Source of the DNA: Alistipes sp.
Lineage (GTDB): Bacteria; Bacteroidota; Bacteroidia; Bacteroidales; Rikenellaceae
Length of the DNA stretch: 22,503 bases
Assembly (NCBI GenBank): GCA_031285485.1
Contig: JAITWC010000112.1
Location: forward strand, 1-22,503
Direction: 5' to 3'
Below, in pieces: positions 8,052-14,804 of this stretch. Numbering within the stretch: position 1 is the first letter of the stretch; each line of letters starts with the position of its first letter. The notes under the pieces are model-generated. The model was not told the DNA's origin, searched no databases, and was given only the letters and a program-made list of their open reading frames with translations. A program made the translations under genes and the position numbers.

Positions 8052-8191
8052 TGTCGGTGTGGCTTGAAAAACCGGTGCGGTTCGCCCCGTAAACCGACTT
8101 TCCGCGGCGCTCGGCCGCCTCCGCGCGGCATCGACGGCAAAAACCGGCCGGCAATTCGCCGTCCCTCGTCGTTACCTCGGTCGGCTTTTCC

Positions 8192-8441
8192 CGCCGCGAG
8201 GGTTCGTTGACGGTTGCATCGAGTGATGCAAGCCCCGCCGAGGTGTCGTTGACGGTTGCATCGGGTGATGCAAGTCCCGTCGAGGTGTCGTTGACGGTTG
8301 CATCGAGTGATGCAAGTCCCGTCGAGGTGTCGTTTGCGGTTGCATCGAGTGATGCAAGTCCCCGCGAGGGCTCGTTGACGGTTGCATCGGTCGATGCAAG
8401 CCCCGCCGAGGGTTCGTTGACGGTTGCATCGAGTGATGCAA
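8192..8441. repeat. Tandem palindrome array B (6 stems, exact 42-bp period)
   Basis: Six stems start at 8214, 8256, 8298, 8340, 8382 and 8424, each exactly 42 bp after the last. Each reads TTGCATC-NNNN-GATGCAA, a perfect 7-bp inverted repeat; loops are GAGT (four copies), GGGT and GGTC. Spacers begin with G(T/C)CCC and end with a (C/T)GTTGACGG-like stretch. The first spacer begins near 8192; homology stops right after the last stem. The array lies in the 695-bp divergent gap between pheS and uvrC. Outside it, 7964-8191 holds the candidate pheS leader hairpin, and 8442-8643 shows nothing I can name. Because 42 is divisible by three, long frames with a 14-residue period run through it; I do not regard these as genes. 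Confidence 0.93.
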
Positions 8442-8643
8442 CCACCGGACGCGCCGCCTGGGCCGGTAAAACCGCCCGAAAGGCCCGCCGCCGGGGCCGC
8501 CCGGTCTCAATTTTCAAGCCAATACGTCGAGGAACCTGCGTCGCGGCACGGCCCGCGTTCCCGACCGACCCGCTCTCCCGTGTCCCGTACATCGGAAGCG
8601 TTAAAATCTCCCCCTTCCGAGCCACAAAACTACAAATTTTATT

Positions 8644-8651
8644 TAGCTTTG
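8644..8651 (+). promoter_or_regulatory. uvrC promoter -7 element
   Basis: TAGCTTTG matches the Bacteroidetes -7 consensus TAnnTTTG. It ends only 7 bases before the uvrC ATG, so the transcript would start at or almost at the start codon. Confidence 0.55.
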
Positions 8652-8658
8652 CCTCGTA

Positions 8659-10467
8659 ATGGGATCGGAAAAACGTATTCCGCTGCGCGAGCAGGCGGCG
8701 GCGCTGCCCACGGTGCCGGGGGTCTACCAGTTCGTCGACGCCGACGGAACGGTGCTCTACGTCGGCAAGGCCAAGAGCCTGCGCCGGCGCGTCGCCAACT
8801 ACTTCGTCGAGAGCCGCCTCCCCTCCAAGATCCGCCTGATGGTGCGCCGCGCCGTCGAGCTGCGCCACATCGCGACCGACAGCGAGACCGACGCCCTGCT
8901 TCTTGAGAACTCGCTCATCAAAACCCTCCAGCCGCGCTACAACGCCATGCTGAAGGACGACAAGACCTATCCGTGGATCGTGGTGCGCCGCGAACCATTC
9001 CCCCGCATCCGCTCCACGCGACGGGTGGAGCGCGACGGGTCGGCCCACTTCGGCCCCTACGCCTCGATCGGCGTGCAGAAAAACCTGCTGGAGATACTCC
9101 ACGCGTTGTTCGCGTTCCGCACCTGCTCGCTCAACCTCGCGCCGGAGGAGATCGCACGGGGCCGCTACCGTCCCTGCCTCAAATTTCACCTCGGCAACTG
9201 CAAGGCCCCATGCGCCGGACGCCAGACGGCCGAGGATTACGACGCTGGCGTCGACATGGCGCGGGCCATGCTTCGCGGTGAACTCGGCCCGGTGCGACGG
9301 TCGCTCACCGCCGCCATGCGCAAGGCCGCCGCCGAGCTGAGATTCGAGGCCGCCGCGCTCTTCAAACACCGCCTCGACCTGCTGGAAGGCTACTCGTCGC
9401 GGTCGGTGATCGCCTCGCCGTCGCTGGGCGACCTCGACGTCTTCGCTCTCGTGGCCGACGACGACACGGCGTGGTGCTCCTTCGCCCGAATTGTGGGCGG
9501 CACCGTCACCGGATCGCTCACCGTGCAGATAGCTCCCGGCGCCGAGGAAGACCCCCGCGCCGTGTTGAGCGCCGCCATAACCCAGATCTCGGAACGGGTG
9601 GGAGGCGAATCCGCACGCGAAGTTATAGTGCCCTTCCTCCCCGAAGAAGAACTTTTTCCGGGTCGCAGGTTCACCGTGCCGCAAAGGGGGGATAAGCTGG
9701 GGTTGCTTCAGTTCGCCGAAAAGAACGCCCGCCTCGCCCGGGCCGAGCACCTCAAAAACCTTGAGATCAAAGAGCCCGAAAAGGCCGCCAACCGCGTCAT
9801 GGCCGCCATGCAGCGCGAACTGCACCTGACCCGCGAGCCGCGCCACGTAGAGTGTTTCGACAACTCGAACCTCGGCGGCACCCACCCCGTCGCCTCTTGC
9901 GTGGTGTTCCGCGACGGCAAACCCTCGCGGCGCGAATACCGCCATTTCAACGTCAAAACGGTGGTCGGCCCCGACGACTTCGCCTCGATGCGCGAGATAG
10001 TTGGGCGCCGTTACTCTCGCCTGCTGGCCGAGGGCGCGCCGCTGCCCGATCTGGTCGTTGTGGACGGCGGCAAGGGTCAGCTCAGCGCGGCCTACGGGGT
10101 GTTCACCGAACTGGGCATCGCTGACCGGGTGCCGTTAGTGGGGCTGGCCAAGCGTATCGAGGAGGTGTTCTTCCCCTCCGACCCCGAGCCCTACTATCTG
10201 TCGCGCAACGGCCAGCCACTGAAGGTGATGATGCACATACGCGACGAGGCGCACCGGTTCGGCATCACGTTCCACCGCGACAAACGCTCGGCGGCGTTCA
10301 TCCGCTCCGAGCTGGAGAACATCCCCGGCGTAGGGCCGAAGAGCATTGCCGCGCTGCTGCGCGAGTTCAAGACCGTGGCCGCCATCCGCGCCGCCACCCC
10401 CGAGGCACTTGCCGCCGTTGTCGGTGCATCCCGTGCCTCCGCCATCCGCGACTATTTTTCGGAGTGA
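8659..10467 (+). CDS. uvrC: Excinuclease ABC subunit C
   Basis: This is the nuclease of nucleotide excision repair, which makes the two incisions around a UvrAB-marked lesion. At 602 residues it is family-typical. The GIY-YIG nuclease domain is at the N-terminus (GVY at 21-23, YVGKAK at 34-39). A Cys-rich segment is near 150-190, a UVR helix pair at about 213-248, the RNase H-like endonuclease half around 385-530, and helix-hairpin-helix motifs at the C-terminus (IPGVGPKSIAALL). The start at 8659 gives the expected N-terminus. It is a single-gene unit on the plus strand, divergent from pheS and convergent with rplS. Confidence 0.96.
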   Translation: MGSEKRIPLREQAAALPTVPGVYQFVDADGTVLYVGKAKSLRRRVANYFVESRLPSKIRLMVRRAVELRHIATDSETDALLLENSLIKTLQPRYNAMLKDDKTYPWIVVRREPFPRIRSTRRVERDGSAHFGPYASIGVQKNLLEILHALFAFRTCSLNLAPEEIARGRYRPCLKFHLGNCKAPCAGRQTAEDYDAGVDMARAMLRGELGPVRRSLTAAMRKAAAELRFEAAALFKHRLDLLEGYSSRSVIASPSLGDLDVFALVADDDTAWCSFARIVGGTVTGSLTVQIAPGAEEDPRAVLSAAITQISERVGGESAREVIVPFLPEEELFPGRRFTVPQRGDKLGLLQFAEKNARLARAEHLKNLEIKEPEKAANRVMAAMQRELHLTREPRHVECFDNSNLGGTHPVASCVVFRDGKPSRREYRHFNVKTVVGPDDFASMREIVGRRYSRLLAEGAPLPDLVVVDGGKGQLSAAYGVFTELGIADRVPLVGLAKRIEEVFFPSDPEPYYLSRNGQPLKVMMHIRDEAHRFGITFHRDKRSAAFIRSELENIPGVGPKSIAALLREFKTVAAIRAATPEALAAVVGASRASAIRDYFSE

Positions 10468-10473
10468 CCGCGC

Positions 10474-10505
10474 AAAAAAAGAACGACACCCTCACAGTGT
10501 CGTTC
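10474..10505 (-). terminator. Rho-independent terminator of rplS
   Basis: A perfect 9-bp stem, GAACGACAC (10481-10489) with GTGTCGTTC (10497-10505), has a 7-nt loop. On the minus strand it is followed by seven T (plus-strand A-run 10474-10480). It lies 20 bp after the rplS stop. On the plus strand no T-run follows, so it is directional for rplS, though its stem could also slow uvrC transcripts. Confidence 0.85.
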
Positions 10506-10524
10506 CAAATTCTTGACCGTCCGG

Positions 10525-10902
10525 TTACGCCTCTTTTTTAGGGCCGGAGTAGCGACGCTCTTTGATGCGTGCCTTTTTGCCGGTGAGTGCGCGGAGGTAG
10601 AAGATGCGCGCGCGGCGCACAACGCCCCGTTTGTTCACCTCGATCGAGTCGATGTGAGGCGAGTAGAGCGGGAAGATACGCTCGACGCCCACTCCGTTCG
10701 ACACCTTGCGGATGGTGAACATCTTGGTCTGGCCGCTGCCTTTGATCTGGATCACCACGCCGCGGAAACTTTGCAGACGTTCCTTGCTTCCCTCGATGAT
10801 CTTGTAGGTCACCGTGATAGTGTCGCCACTCTGGAATTCGGGAACCTCTTTCTCGGGCCACATCGACCGCTGCGCTACCCTGATGAGTTCGTCTTTGTTC
10901 AT
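10525..10902 (-). CDS. rplS: 50S ribosomal protein L19
   Basis: This 125-residue protein of the large subunit sits at the 30S-50S interface. The bL19 signatures are visible: FQSGDTITVTYKIIEGSKERLQSFRGVVI, FTIRKVSNGVGVERIFP and the C-terminal VVRRARIFYLRALTGKKARIKERR. It is monocistronic here, without the rimM/trmD partners seen in other phyla. A matching promoter lies about 90 bp upstream and a strong terminator follows. The leader of roughly 85 nt is long enough to carry autoregulatory structure, but I cannot identify one with confidence. Confidence 0.97.
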   Translation of the reverse strand: MNKDELIRVAQRSMWPEKEVPEFQSGDTITVTYKIIEGSKERLQSFRGVVIQIKGSGQTKMFTIRKVSNGVGVERIFPLYSPHIDSIEVNKRGVVRRARIFYLRALTGKKARIKERRYSGPKKEA

Positions 10903-10993
10903 TGCTTTAAGGTTTTAATTGCCAACATTCCCGCTGCCGCCATCTCTTGTGGCCGACCCAATGAAAGCGGTTGGACTTTTCAACAATAGGGCG

Positions 10994-11001
10994 CAAAGGT
11001 A
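10994..11001 (-). promoter_or_regulatory. rplS promoter -7 element
   Basis: The minus strand reads TACCTTTG, a match to TAnnTTTG, about 92 bases upstream of the rplS start. It sits next to the divergent surE promoter. Confidence 0.6.
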
Positions 11002-11014
11002 AACATCTTTTTTT

Positions 11015-11022
11015 TATCTTTG
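11015..11022 (+). promoter_or_regulatory. surE promoter -7 element
   Basis: TATCTTTG matches TAnnTTTG and lies 19 bases before the surE ATG, giving a leader of about 12-14 nt. Confidence 0.6.
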
Positions 11023-11041
11023 CATCCTCAACGGTGAAAAT

Positions 11042-11818
11042 ATGGATGAAAGGTTGATTTTTGTGACAAACGACGACGGGTTCAGCGCGCGCGGACTTGC
11101 GCGGTTGATCGAGGTGCTGCGCGAGTTCGGCAACATAGTGGTGGTGGCGCCGGAAACCGCCCAGTCGGGCATGTCGCACGCCATCACGATGTCGAGCCCG
11201 CTCTATCTCCGCAAAGTGCGCGAGGAGCCGGGACTCGAAGTGTACGCGTGTAGCGGCACCCCTGTCGACTGCGTAAAAATGGGCCTCGACCACCTGCTGG
11301 CCGACCGCAAGATAGACCTCGTTTGTTCGGGCATCAACCACGGATCGAACGCCGCCATCAACGTGCTCTACTCCGGCACGATGGGCGCGGCTATCGAAGG
11401 GGGGTTCTACGACGTGCCCTCGATCGGTTTCTCGCTCGACGATCACTCTTTGGACGCCGACTTCGAGGCTGCCGGCATGGTCGCCCGCGAGGTGGTGAGA
11501 GGGATCCTCGGATCGAGACCCGCCACGCCGCTTTGCCTCAACGTCAACGTTCCCGTGGCGCGCCCCGAAGAGCTCAAGGGCATTAAGGTGTGCCGTCAGT
11601 GCCGCGGCCACTGGAGGGAGGAGTTTTTTTGCCGCCGCAACCCCTGGGGCCGCGACTATTTCTGGCTCACGGGCGCGTTCCGCAACGCCGAGCCCGACGC
11701 CACCGACACCGACGAATGGGCCCTCACCCACGGTTACGCCTCGGTAGTCCCCATCCAGGTCGACCTCACCAACCACGCCCAACTCTCCCCCCTCGCATCG
11801 ATCCTCGACCGGCAGTAA
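11042..11818 (+). CDS. surE: 5'/3'-nucleotidase SurE
   Basis: This is a metal-dependent nucleoside monophosphate phosphatase of the SurE family, cytoplasmic and linked to stationary-phase survival. It has 258 residues. The metal-binding NDDG motif follows the first strand (FVTNDDGFSARGL, residues 8-20). The serine ligand lies in PETAQSGMSHAIT, and the asparagine in SGINHGSNAAINVLYSGTMGAA. The short leader and clear -7 element support the start at 11042. It converges with the small membrane protein gene with only 19 bp between stops and no visible terminator. Confidence 0.95.
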   Translation: MDERLIFVTNDDGFSARGLARLIEVLREFGNIVVVAPETAQSGMSHAITMSSPLYLRKVREEPGLEVYACSGTPVDCVKMGLDHLLADRKIDLVCSGINHGSNAAINVLYSGTMGAAIEGGFYDVPSIGFSLDDHSLDADFEAAGMVAREVVRGILGSRPATPLCLNVNVPVARPEELKGIKVCRQCRGHWREEFFCRRNPWGRDYFWLTGAFRNAEPDATDTDEWALTHGYASVVPIQVDLTNHAQLSPLASILDRQ

Positions 11819-11837
11819 CGGCGGCGGGCGGGCGGTT

Positions 11838-12167
11838 TCACATGTTCATCGCCAGCAGCAACACCAGCAGGACGAAGTGGAACGCGCACCCGATGGCGGC
11901 GACGGAAAGAACGGCCATTCCGGCGGCGCTTCCGCGGGTACGGACCGATACGATCGCCAGGGCCAGCGCCACCGCGTAGACGACGAACGGTACGATCAGC
12001 GAGGGGAACCCCTCCAACAGTCGCCCCACATTGCGCATCGCACCCGTGCCGTCCAAATGACCGAACGTATTGCACACGCTGTAAAACAGGGCGACCGCGG
12101 TCAATCCCGCCGCGACAGCGGTCGGCAGCCGATGAGGTTTCGCCCCTGTTTTCCCGTTCCGGTTCAA
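11838..12167 (-). CDS. Small three-helix membrane protein coupled to DUF6261 gene
   Basis: I do not recognise the family. The frame encodes 109 residues with three strong hydrophobic segments: AVAAGLTAVALFYSVCNTFG, then LIVPFVVYAVALALAIVSV, then MAVLSVAAIGCAFHFVLLVL. The N-terminus is basic (NRNGKTGAKPHR). No ATG gives all three helices. I chose a TTG whose last two bases overlap the DUF6261 stop as TTGA, the TTG form of the ATGA coupling seen elsewhere in the window. The same frame continues upstream through the DUF6261 gene, so the start is inferred. The hydrophobic pattern in this frame and the absence of a competing gene argue that it is real. It probably sits in the inner membrane and is made together with the DUF6261 protein. 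Confidence 0.65.
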   Translation of the reverse strand: MNRNGKTGAKPHRLPTAVAAGLTAVALFYSVCNTFGHLDGTGAMRNVGRLLEGFPSLIVPFVVYAVALALAIVSVRTRGSAAGMAVLSVAAIGCAFHFVLLVLLLAMNM

Positions 12168-12937
12168 TGCTCCCGCGCGGTGGCCGTATCCTGTTCCGTG
12201 GCTGCGGCCTCGGCCTGTTCGCGGGCTTTGGCGGCGGCGGCGCGTCCGCGGCGGGCGGCGAGGATCCCCATCGCGCGCTCGATAATGGCGTTCACCCGGG
12301 CGATGAAGCCGTCGTAAACCGCGCCCCCCTCGACCAGCGACAGCGCCTCTACACGATCGACGACCGTGTAGAAGGCCGCGTCGACCTCCAGACGCGCCTC
12401 GCGCAGCGAACCGGCGGGACGCTCGGCCTGTTCGCCGTAACGTCGGCGCATCAGAGTCTCCACCGCGACGTTGCGGCGGTCGAGTTCCGCGATCCACGGC
12501 ACCAGCTCCAGCGTCTCGACGTCGACGGTGTGCTTCTCGGCCAGCTCCTGCAAGAGGTTGAAGATGTCGGCGCTCTCCTTGGCCAGCGCCTCGGACGCGG
12601 CGTTGCCGTAGGTGCGGAACACGGGTTCCAGACGGTGCGCGGCGGCGGCCGTGGCGGGGTCGAAATGGTGCATCGCGGCCTCCCACGCGGCCGTCAGGCC
12701 GTGAAAGGTGACGTCGCGGGCGTGGTCGGCGGTGGCGATCTCGGCGGTGAGGGCGTCGGCGCGGATCTGCTTCATTATCCCGTCCTCGCGACGGAAAGCG
12801 GCGGCGTACTCGGCGCACTGTTCGACCGATTTGAGGGCGGCGGGGGTGGTTTTCCCGATCTCGGCCAGCACGTCGGCGTGAAACTCGAAGTGTTCGGCGT
12901 TCTGAAGGCTGTGTAACTTGATTCCGGCTCGTTTCAT
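12164..12937 (-). CDS. DUF6261-family protein
   Basis: This is a 257-residue, largely helical, probably cytoplasmic protein with no signal peptide or membrane segment. The opening KLHSLQNAEHFEFHADVLAEI and the later ATADHARDVTFHGL and FRTYGNAASEALAKESADIFNLLQEL match my recollection of DUF6261, a Bacteroidetes family of unknown function often present in several copies per genome. The tail is Ala/Glu/Arg-rich (GRAAAAKAREQAEAAATE). The start at 12937 (MKRAGIKLHS) is preferred. The longer frame upstream runs through palindrome array C and encodes only repeat-derived peptides. The gene's leader therefore consists mostly of array C. It is followed by the coupled three-helix membrane protein and probably belongs to the NVEALA/BF3164-like transcription unit. 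Confidence 0.72.
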   Translation of the reverse strand: MKRAGIKLHSLQNAEHFEFHADVLAEIGKTTPAALKSVEQCAEYAAAFRREDGIMKQIRADALTAEIATADHARDVTFHGLTAAWEAAMHHFDPATAAAAHRLEPVFRTYGNAASEALAKESADIFNLLQELAEKHTVDVETLELVPWIAELDRRNVAVETLMRRRYGEQAERPAGSLREARLEVDAAFYTVVDRVEALSLVEGGAVYDGFIARVNAIIERAMGILAARRGRAAAAKAREQAEAAATEQDTATAREH

Positions 12938-12962
12938 GGTCTTTTTATTTTTAGTTTGGTTG

Positions 12963-13229
12963 GTAATTCGGTCATTTTGGCGTTTGCCTCCGGGGGGCAA
13001 GGGGTAATTTCGTCTTTTTGGTCGTTGCCCCCCGAGGGCAAGAGGCAAAATCGTCTCTTTGGCCTTTGCCTCCCGGAGGCAAGAAGCAATTTCGTCTTTT
13101 TGCCGTTTGCCCCCCGGAGGCAAGGAGCAAAATCGTCTTTTTGGCCGTTGCCTCCGGGAGGCAAGAGGGAAATTCGTCTCCGGGGCCGTTGCCTCCGGGG
13201 GGCAAGGAGTAATTTCGTCTCTTTGGCCG
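12963..13229. repeat. Tandem palindrome array C (6 stems, exact 41-bp period)
   Basis: Six stems start at 12984, 13025, 13066, 13107, 13148 and 13189, each 41 bp apart. The type form is TTGCCTC-CGG-GAGGCAA, a 7-bp inverted repeat with a 3-nt loop. Copies 3 and 5 are perfect. Copies 1 and 6 pair through one T-G wobble. Copies 2 and 4 have one C-A mismatch. Spacers contain a four-base A/T tract followed by CGTC, then a T-rich stretch and GGCCG. A spacer remnant without a stem begins at 12963. The array fills the 297-bp gap between the BF3164-like gene and the DUF6261 gene, ending 5 bp from the former's stop. Confidence 0.93.
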
Positions 13230-13234
13230 TCGAT

Positions 13235-14305
13235 TTACAGGACGCCGCCCAAATCGTAACGAACGAAATGATATTCAAAACTGTCGGCATCCAGCGAGAT
13301 GGCGTAAAGATGCTTATTGTCTTCATCCACCTTCATGTAGCAGACAGCTTCCGACAGATGCAGCTTTACGACCGGCCTGCCCTGCCAGTCGTACACGGAC
13401 AATTCATCGGAATATCCGGCAGGGAAACCGTTTTTCGCCATCGGATCTCCTCTCAACTCACCGCGCGTCAACTTCGGGTCGCTCAAAAAAATATAATCCG
13501 GGGTGACGGCAAGCCCGTATCCCATACGATTCGACGGATCCCGAAAATCTCTCGGCACCTCGTTGTGGATCGGGATGCTTCGCACCGCACCGGATTCATC
13601 GATATCGTAAATCGTCACGATCGCCCACGAATACGCACTGTGAACAAACTGGCGGATGTGCGGTCTCTTCGCGATATGGCCCGTGTATGCCGAGACCCTT
13701 TCGTGATAAGGCACATCGATGCCGTCTTCGGGAAAACCGATATCCAGATCGGTCATCCGGCCACTCGACGTGTCCAGCAGGGCGAACATTTTACCGCTGT
13801 TGTCGGCCCCTTTTACCACAAGCATCGAAACGGGATCCAGCGGAACCACACCGACACAGGGACGCAACGCGGGATTTTCATAGACATTCCAATGCGCGGT
13901 CGAAGAGAGGCCCTTGTCTTTGGGGATGGATATGATCTTTCCGCAGGGATTTATACCGGTCACGACATACGTGTTGTTCTCCGGCATATCGTATCCGAAT
14001 CCTAACGAAACTTCGAGGGGCCCTCTGCCGACGTGTAAAAAAGTATCCGTGTGTTTGAGGGAGTCTCCCTGTATCCTGTACACTTTGAACTGGGTCTTTT
14101 CCTGCGGCGTGTTGACCACGATCAGGGAATCCAGAATGTCCAATGACCACACGGACAAGATTTCCGAATCGGTAAACAGCCTGTGTGCGGAAAGCTCTCT
14201 CTCTCCGTACAGCCATTCGCCGGAACCGCCCCTCTGTGCGTTCCCGCAGGAGGAACCCAAAAGCATTGCCAGCAGGGCAATGTTCCTTACTGAAAACAAT
14301 CTCAT
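13235..14305 (-). CDS. BF3164-like (TolB-like 6-bladed beta-propeller) lipoprotein
   Basis: This 356-residue protein resembles the Bacteroidetes BF3164-like lipoprotein family, predicted six-bladed beta-propellers of unknown role at the cell surface or periplasm. The N-terminus has a signal sequence with a candidate lipobox ending at C20 (ALLAMLLGSSC). The -3 residue is Gly rather than the usual Leu, so lipidation is likely but not certain. Repeated strand segments such as LDILDSLIVVNTP, LAVTPDYIFLSDP and MKVDEDNKHLYAIS fit propeller blades. It starts 3 bp after the NVEALA gene, a pairing I recall as common in Bacteroidetes. GC content looks a little lower than in the housekeeping genes. Confidence 0.7.
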   Translation of the reverse strand: MRLFSVRNIALLAMLLGSSCGNAQRGGSGEWLYGERELSAHRLFTDSEILSVWSLDILDSLIVVNTPQEKTQFKVYRIQGDSLKHTDTFLHVGRGPLEVSLGFGYDMPENNTYVVTGINPCGKIISIPKDKGLSSTAHWNVYENPALRPCVGVVPLDPVSMLVVKGADNSGKMFALLDTSSGRMTDLDIGFPEDGIDVPYHERVSAYTGHIAKRPHIRQFVHSAYSWAIVTIYDIDESGAVRSIPIHNEVPRDFRDPSNRMGYGLAVTPDYIFLSDPKLTRGELRGDPMAKNGFPAGYSDELSVYDWQGRPVVKLHLSEAVCYMKVDEDNKHLYAISLDADSFEYHFVRYDLGGVL

Positions 14306-14308
14306 CGT

Positions 14309-14566
14309 CTACAAATATTCTTTCACACGATTGCATACCGTATGAGACTCCAAACATCCGTTACCAAGGTCCAGCCAAAGCGTACACGTGGTCCGGGCAT
14401 CACTGAGGCAAACCTCGTTGCTGCCCTCGTATTGCGACAACGCCTCGATGTTTTTGATCATGAGATCGGAAATTTCGGGAGCGTTGTTTACACTCGATAC
14501 TGTTGCGGTAACCGCGGCGGTCGTGGCGACAACACCGGCAAGGCCTAAAAATAATTTACGTTTCAT
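14309..14566 (-). CDS. NVEALA-domain small exported peptide
   Basis: This 85-residue protein has an N-terminal hydrophobic export segment (KLFLGLAGVVATTAAVTATVSSV). The family hallmark LMIKNIEALSQYE, an NVEALA-type motif, lies at about residues 35-47. Four cysteines in the C-terminal half (VCLSDARTTC, GCLESHTVC) could form two disulfides after export. The family is Bacteroidetes-specific, of unknown function, and typically next to BF3164-like lipoproteins, as here (3-bp gap). It is the first gene of the cluster. A clear TAATTTTG -7 element sits upstream, and palindrome array D begins where its -33 region would be. Confidence 0.78.
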   Translation of the reverse strand: MKRKLFLGLAGVVATTAAVTATVSSVNNAPEISDLMIKNIEALSQYEGSNEVCLSDARTTCTLWLDLGNGCLESHTVCNRVKEYL

Positions 14567-14588
14567 TTGCGTTTTAAATTTATGATTA

Positions 14589-14596
14589 CAAAATTA
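14589..14596 (-). promoter_or_regulatory. Promoter -7 element of the NVEALA cluster
   Basis: The minus strand reads TAATTTTG, matching TAnnTTTG, 23 bases before the NVEALA start. The first palindrome of array D (14609-14625) covers the place where the -33 element and polymerase would bind. Confidence 0.55.
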
Positions 14597-14608
14597 TAAT
14601 TTTTATCG

Positions 14609-14712
14609 TTGCGTCGGTGACGCAAGCGGTAAATTCTCCGTTTTGCCCCCTGCGTCGGGCACGCAAACGGCAAAATCGTCGTTCCGGTCGTTGCGTCGGA
14701 CACGCGAAGGTA
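14609..14712. repeat. Tandem palindrome array D (3 stems, 41-bp period)
   Basis: Stems start at 14609, 14650 and 14691. The first is perfect, TTGCGTC-GGT-GACGCAA; the other two keep five and six pairs (one a wobble). The spacer of copy 2 (GGCAAAATCGTC then GGTCG) is close to array C spacers, but the stem core is GCGTC instead of GCCTC with the matching change on the other arm. It lies in the gap between nadA and the NVEALA gene. From 14713 to 14804 I see nothing further. Confidence 0.8.
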
Positions 14713-14804
14713 AAAAAAAGTTCCGATCCCGCAAAACGACGCGCCGAACGCGCCAAAACAGCCGCCCCGCCCGGAGCACCGCCCGAACCGCGCCGCCGAG
14801 ATGG

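Noticed and set aside
8192..8441. CRISPR array reading of the tandem repeats (also arrays A and C)
   Set aside because: The conserved part is a short palindrome, the intervening segments are similar to one another rather than unique, the period of 41-42 bp is too short, and no cas genes are nearby.
8207..8659. Open frame with 14-residue repeats (TVASSDASP-type) through array B, and its antisense frame
   Set aside because: The frame stays open only because 42 is a multiple of three. It ends on the uvrC start and has no other protein features.
7960..9945. A 661-codon minus-strand frame opposite uvrC
   Set aside because: It is a shadow of uvrC in high-GC DNA. The plus-strand frame has full UvrC motifs, and the antisense frame has low-complexity His/Gly/Arg composition and crosses array B.
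10903..10993. An L19 autoregulatory leader in the rplS 5' region
   Set aside because: The leader length is suitable, but I could not find a stable structure matching a known ribosomal-protein leader, so it is not called as a feature.
12938..13326. Frames rich in LPPGGK and ASGRQ peptides across array C, including a longer N-terminus for the DUF6261 protein
   Set aside because: The peptides are translations of the repeat in successive frames caused by the 41-bp period. The DUF6261 homology begins at MKRAGIKLHS (12937).
13918..14357. Overlapping frames around the BF3164-like gene (e.g. 13878-14357 minus)
   Set aside because: These are other-frame shadows. The chosen frames for the NVEALA peptide and lipoprotein have family motifs and a 3-bp junction.
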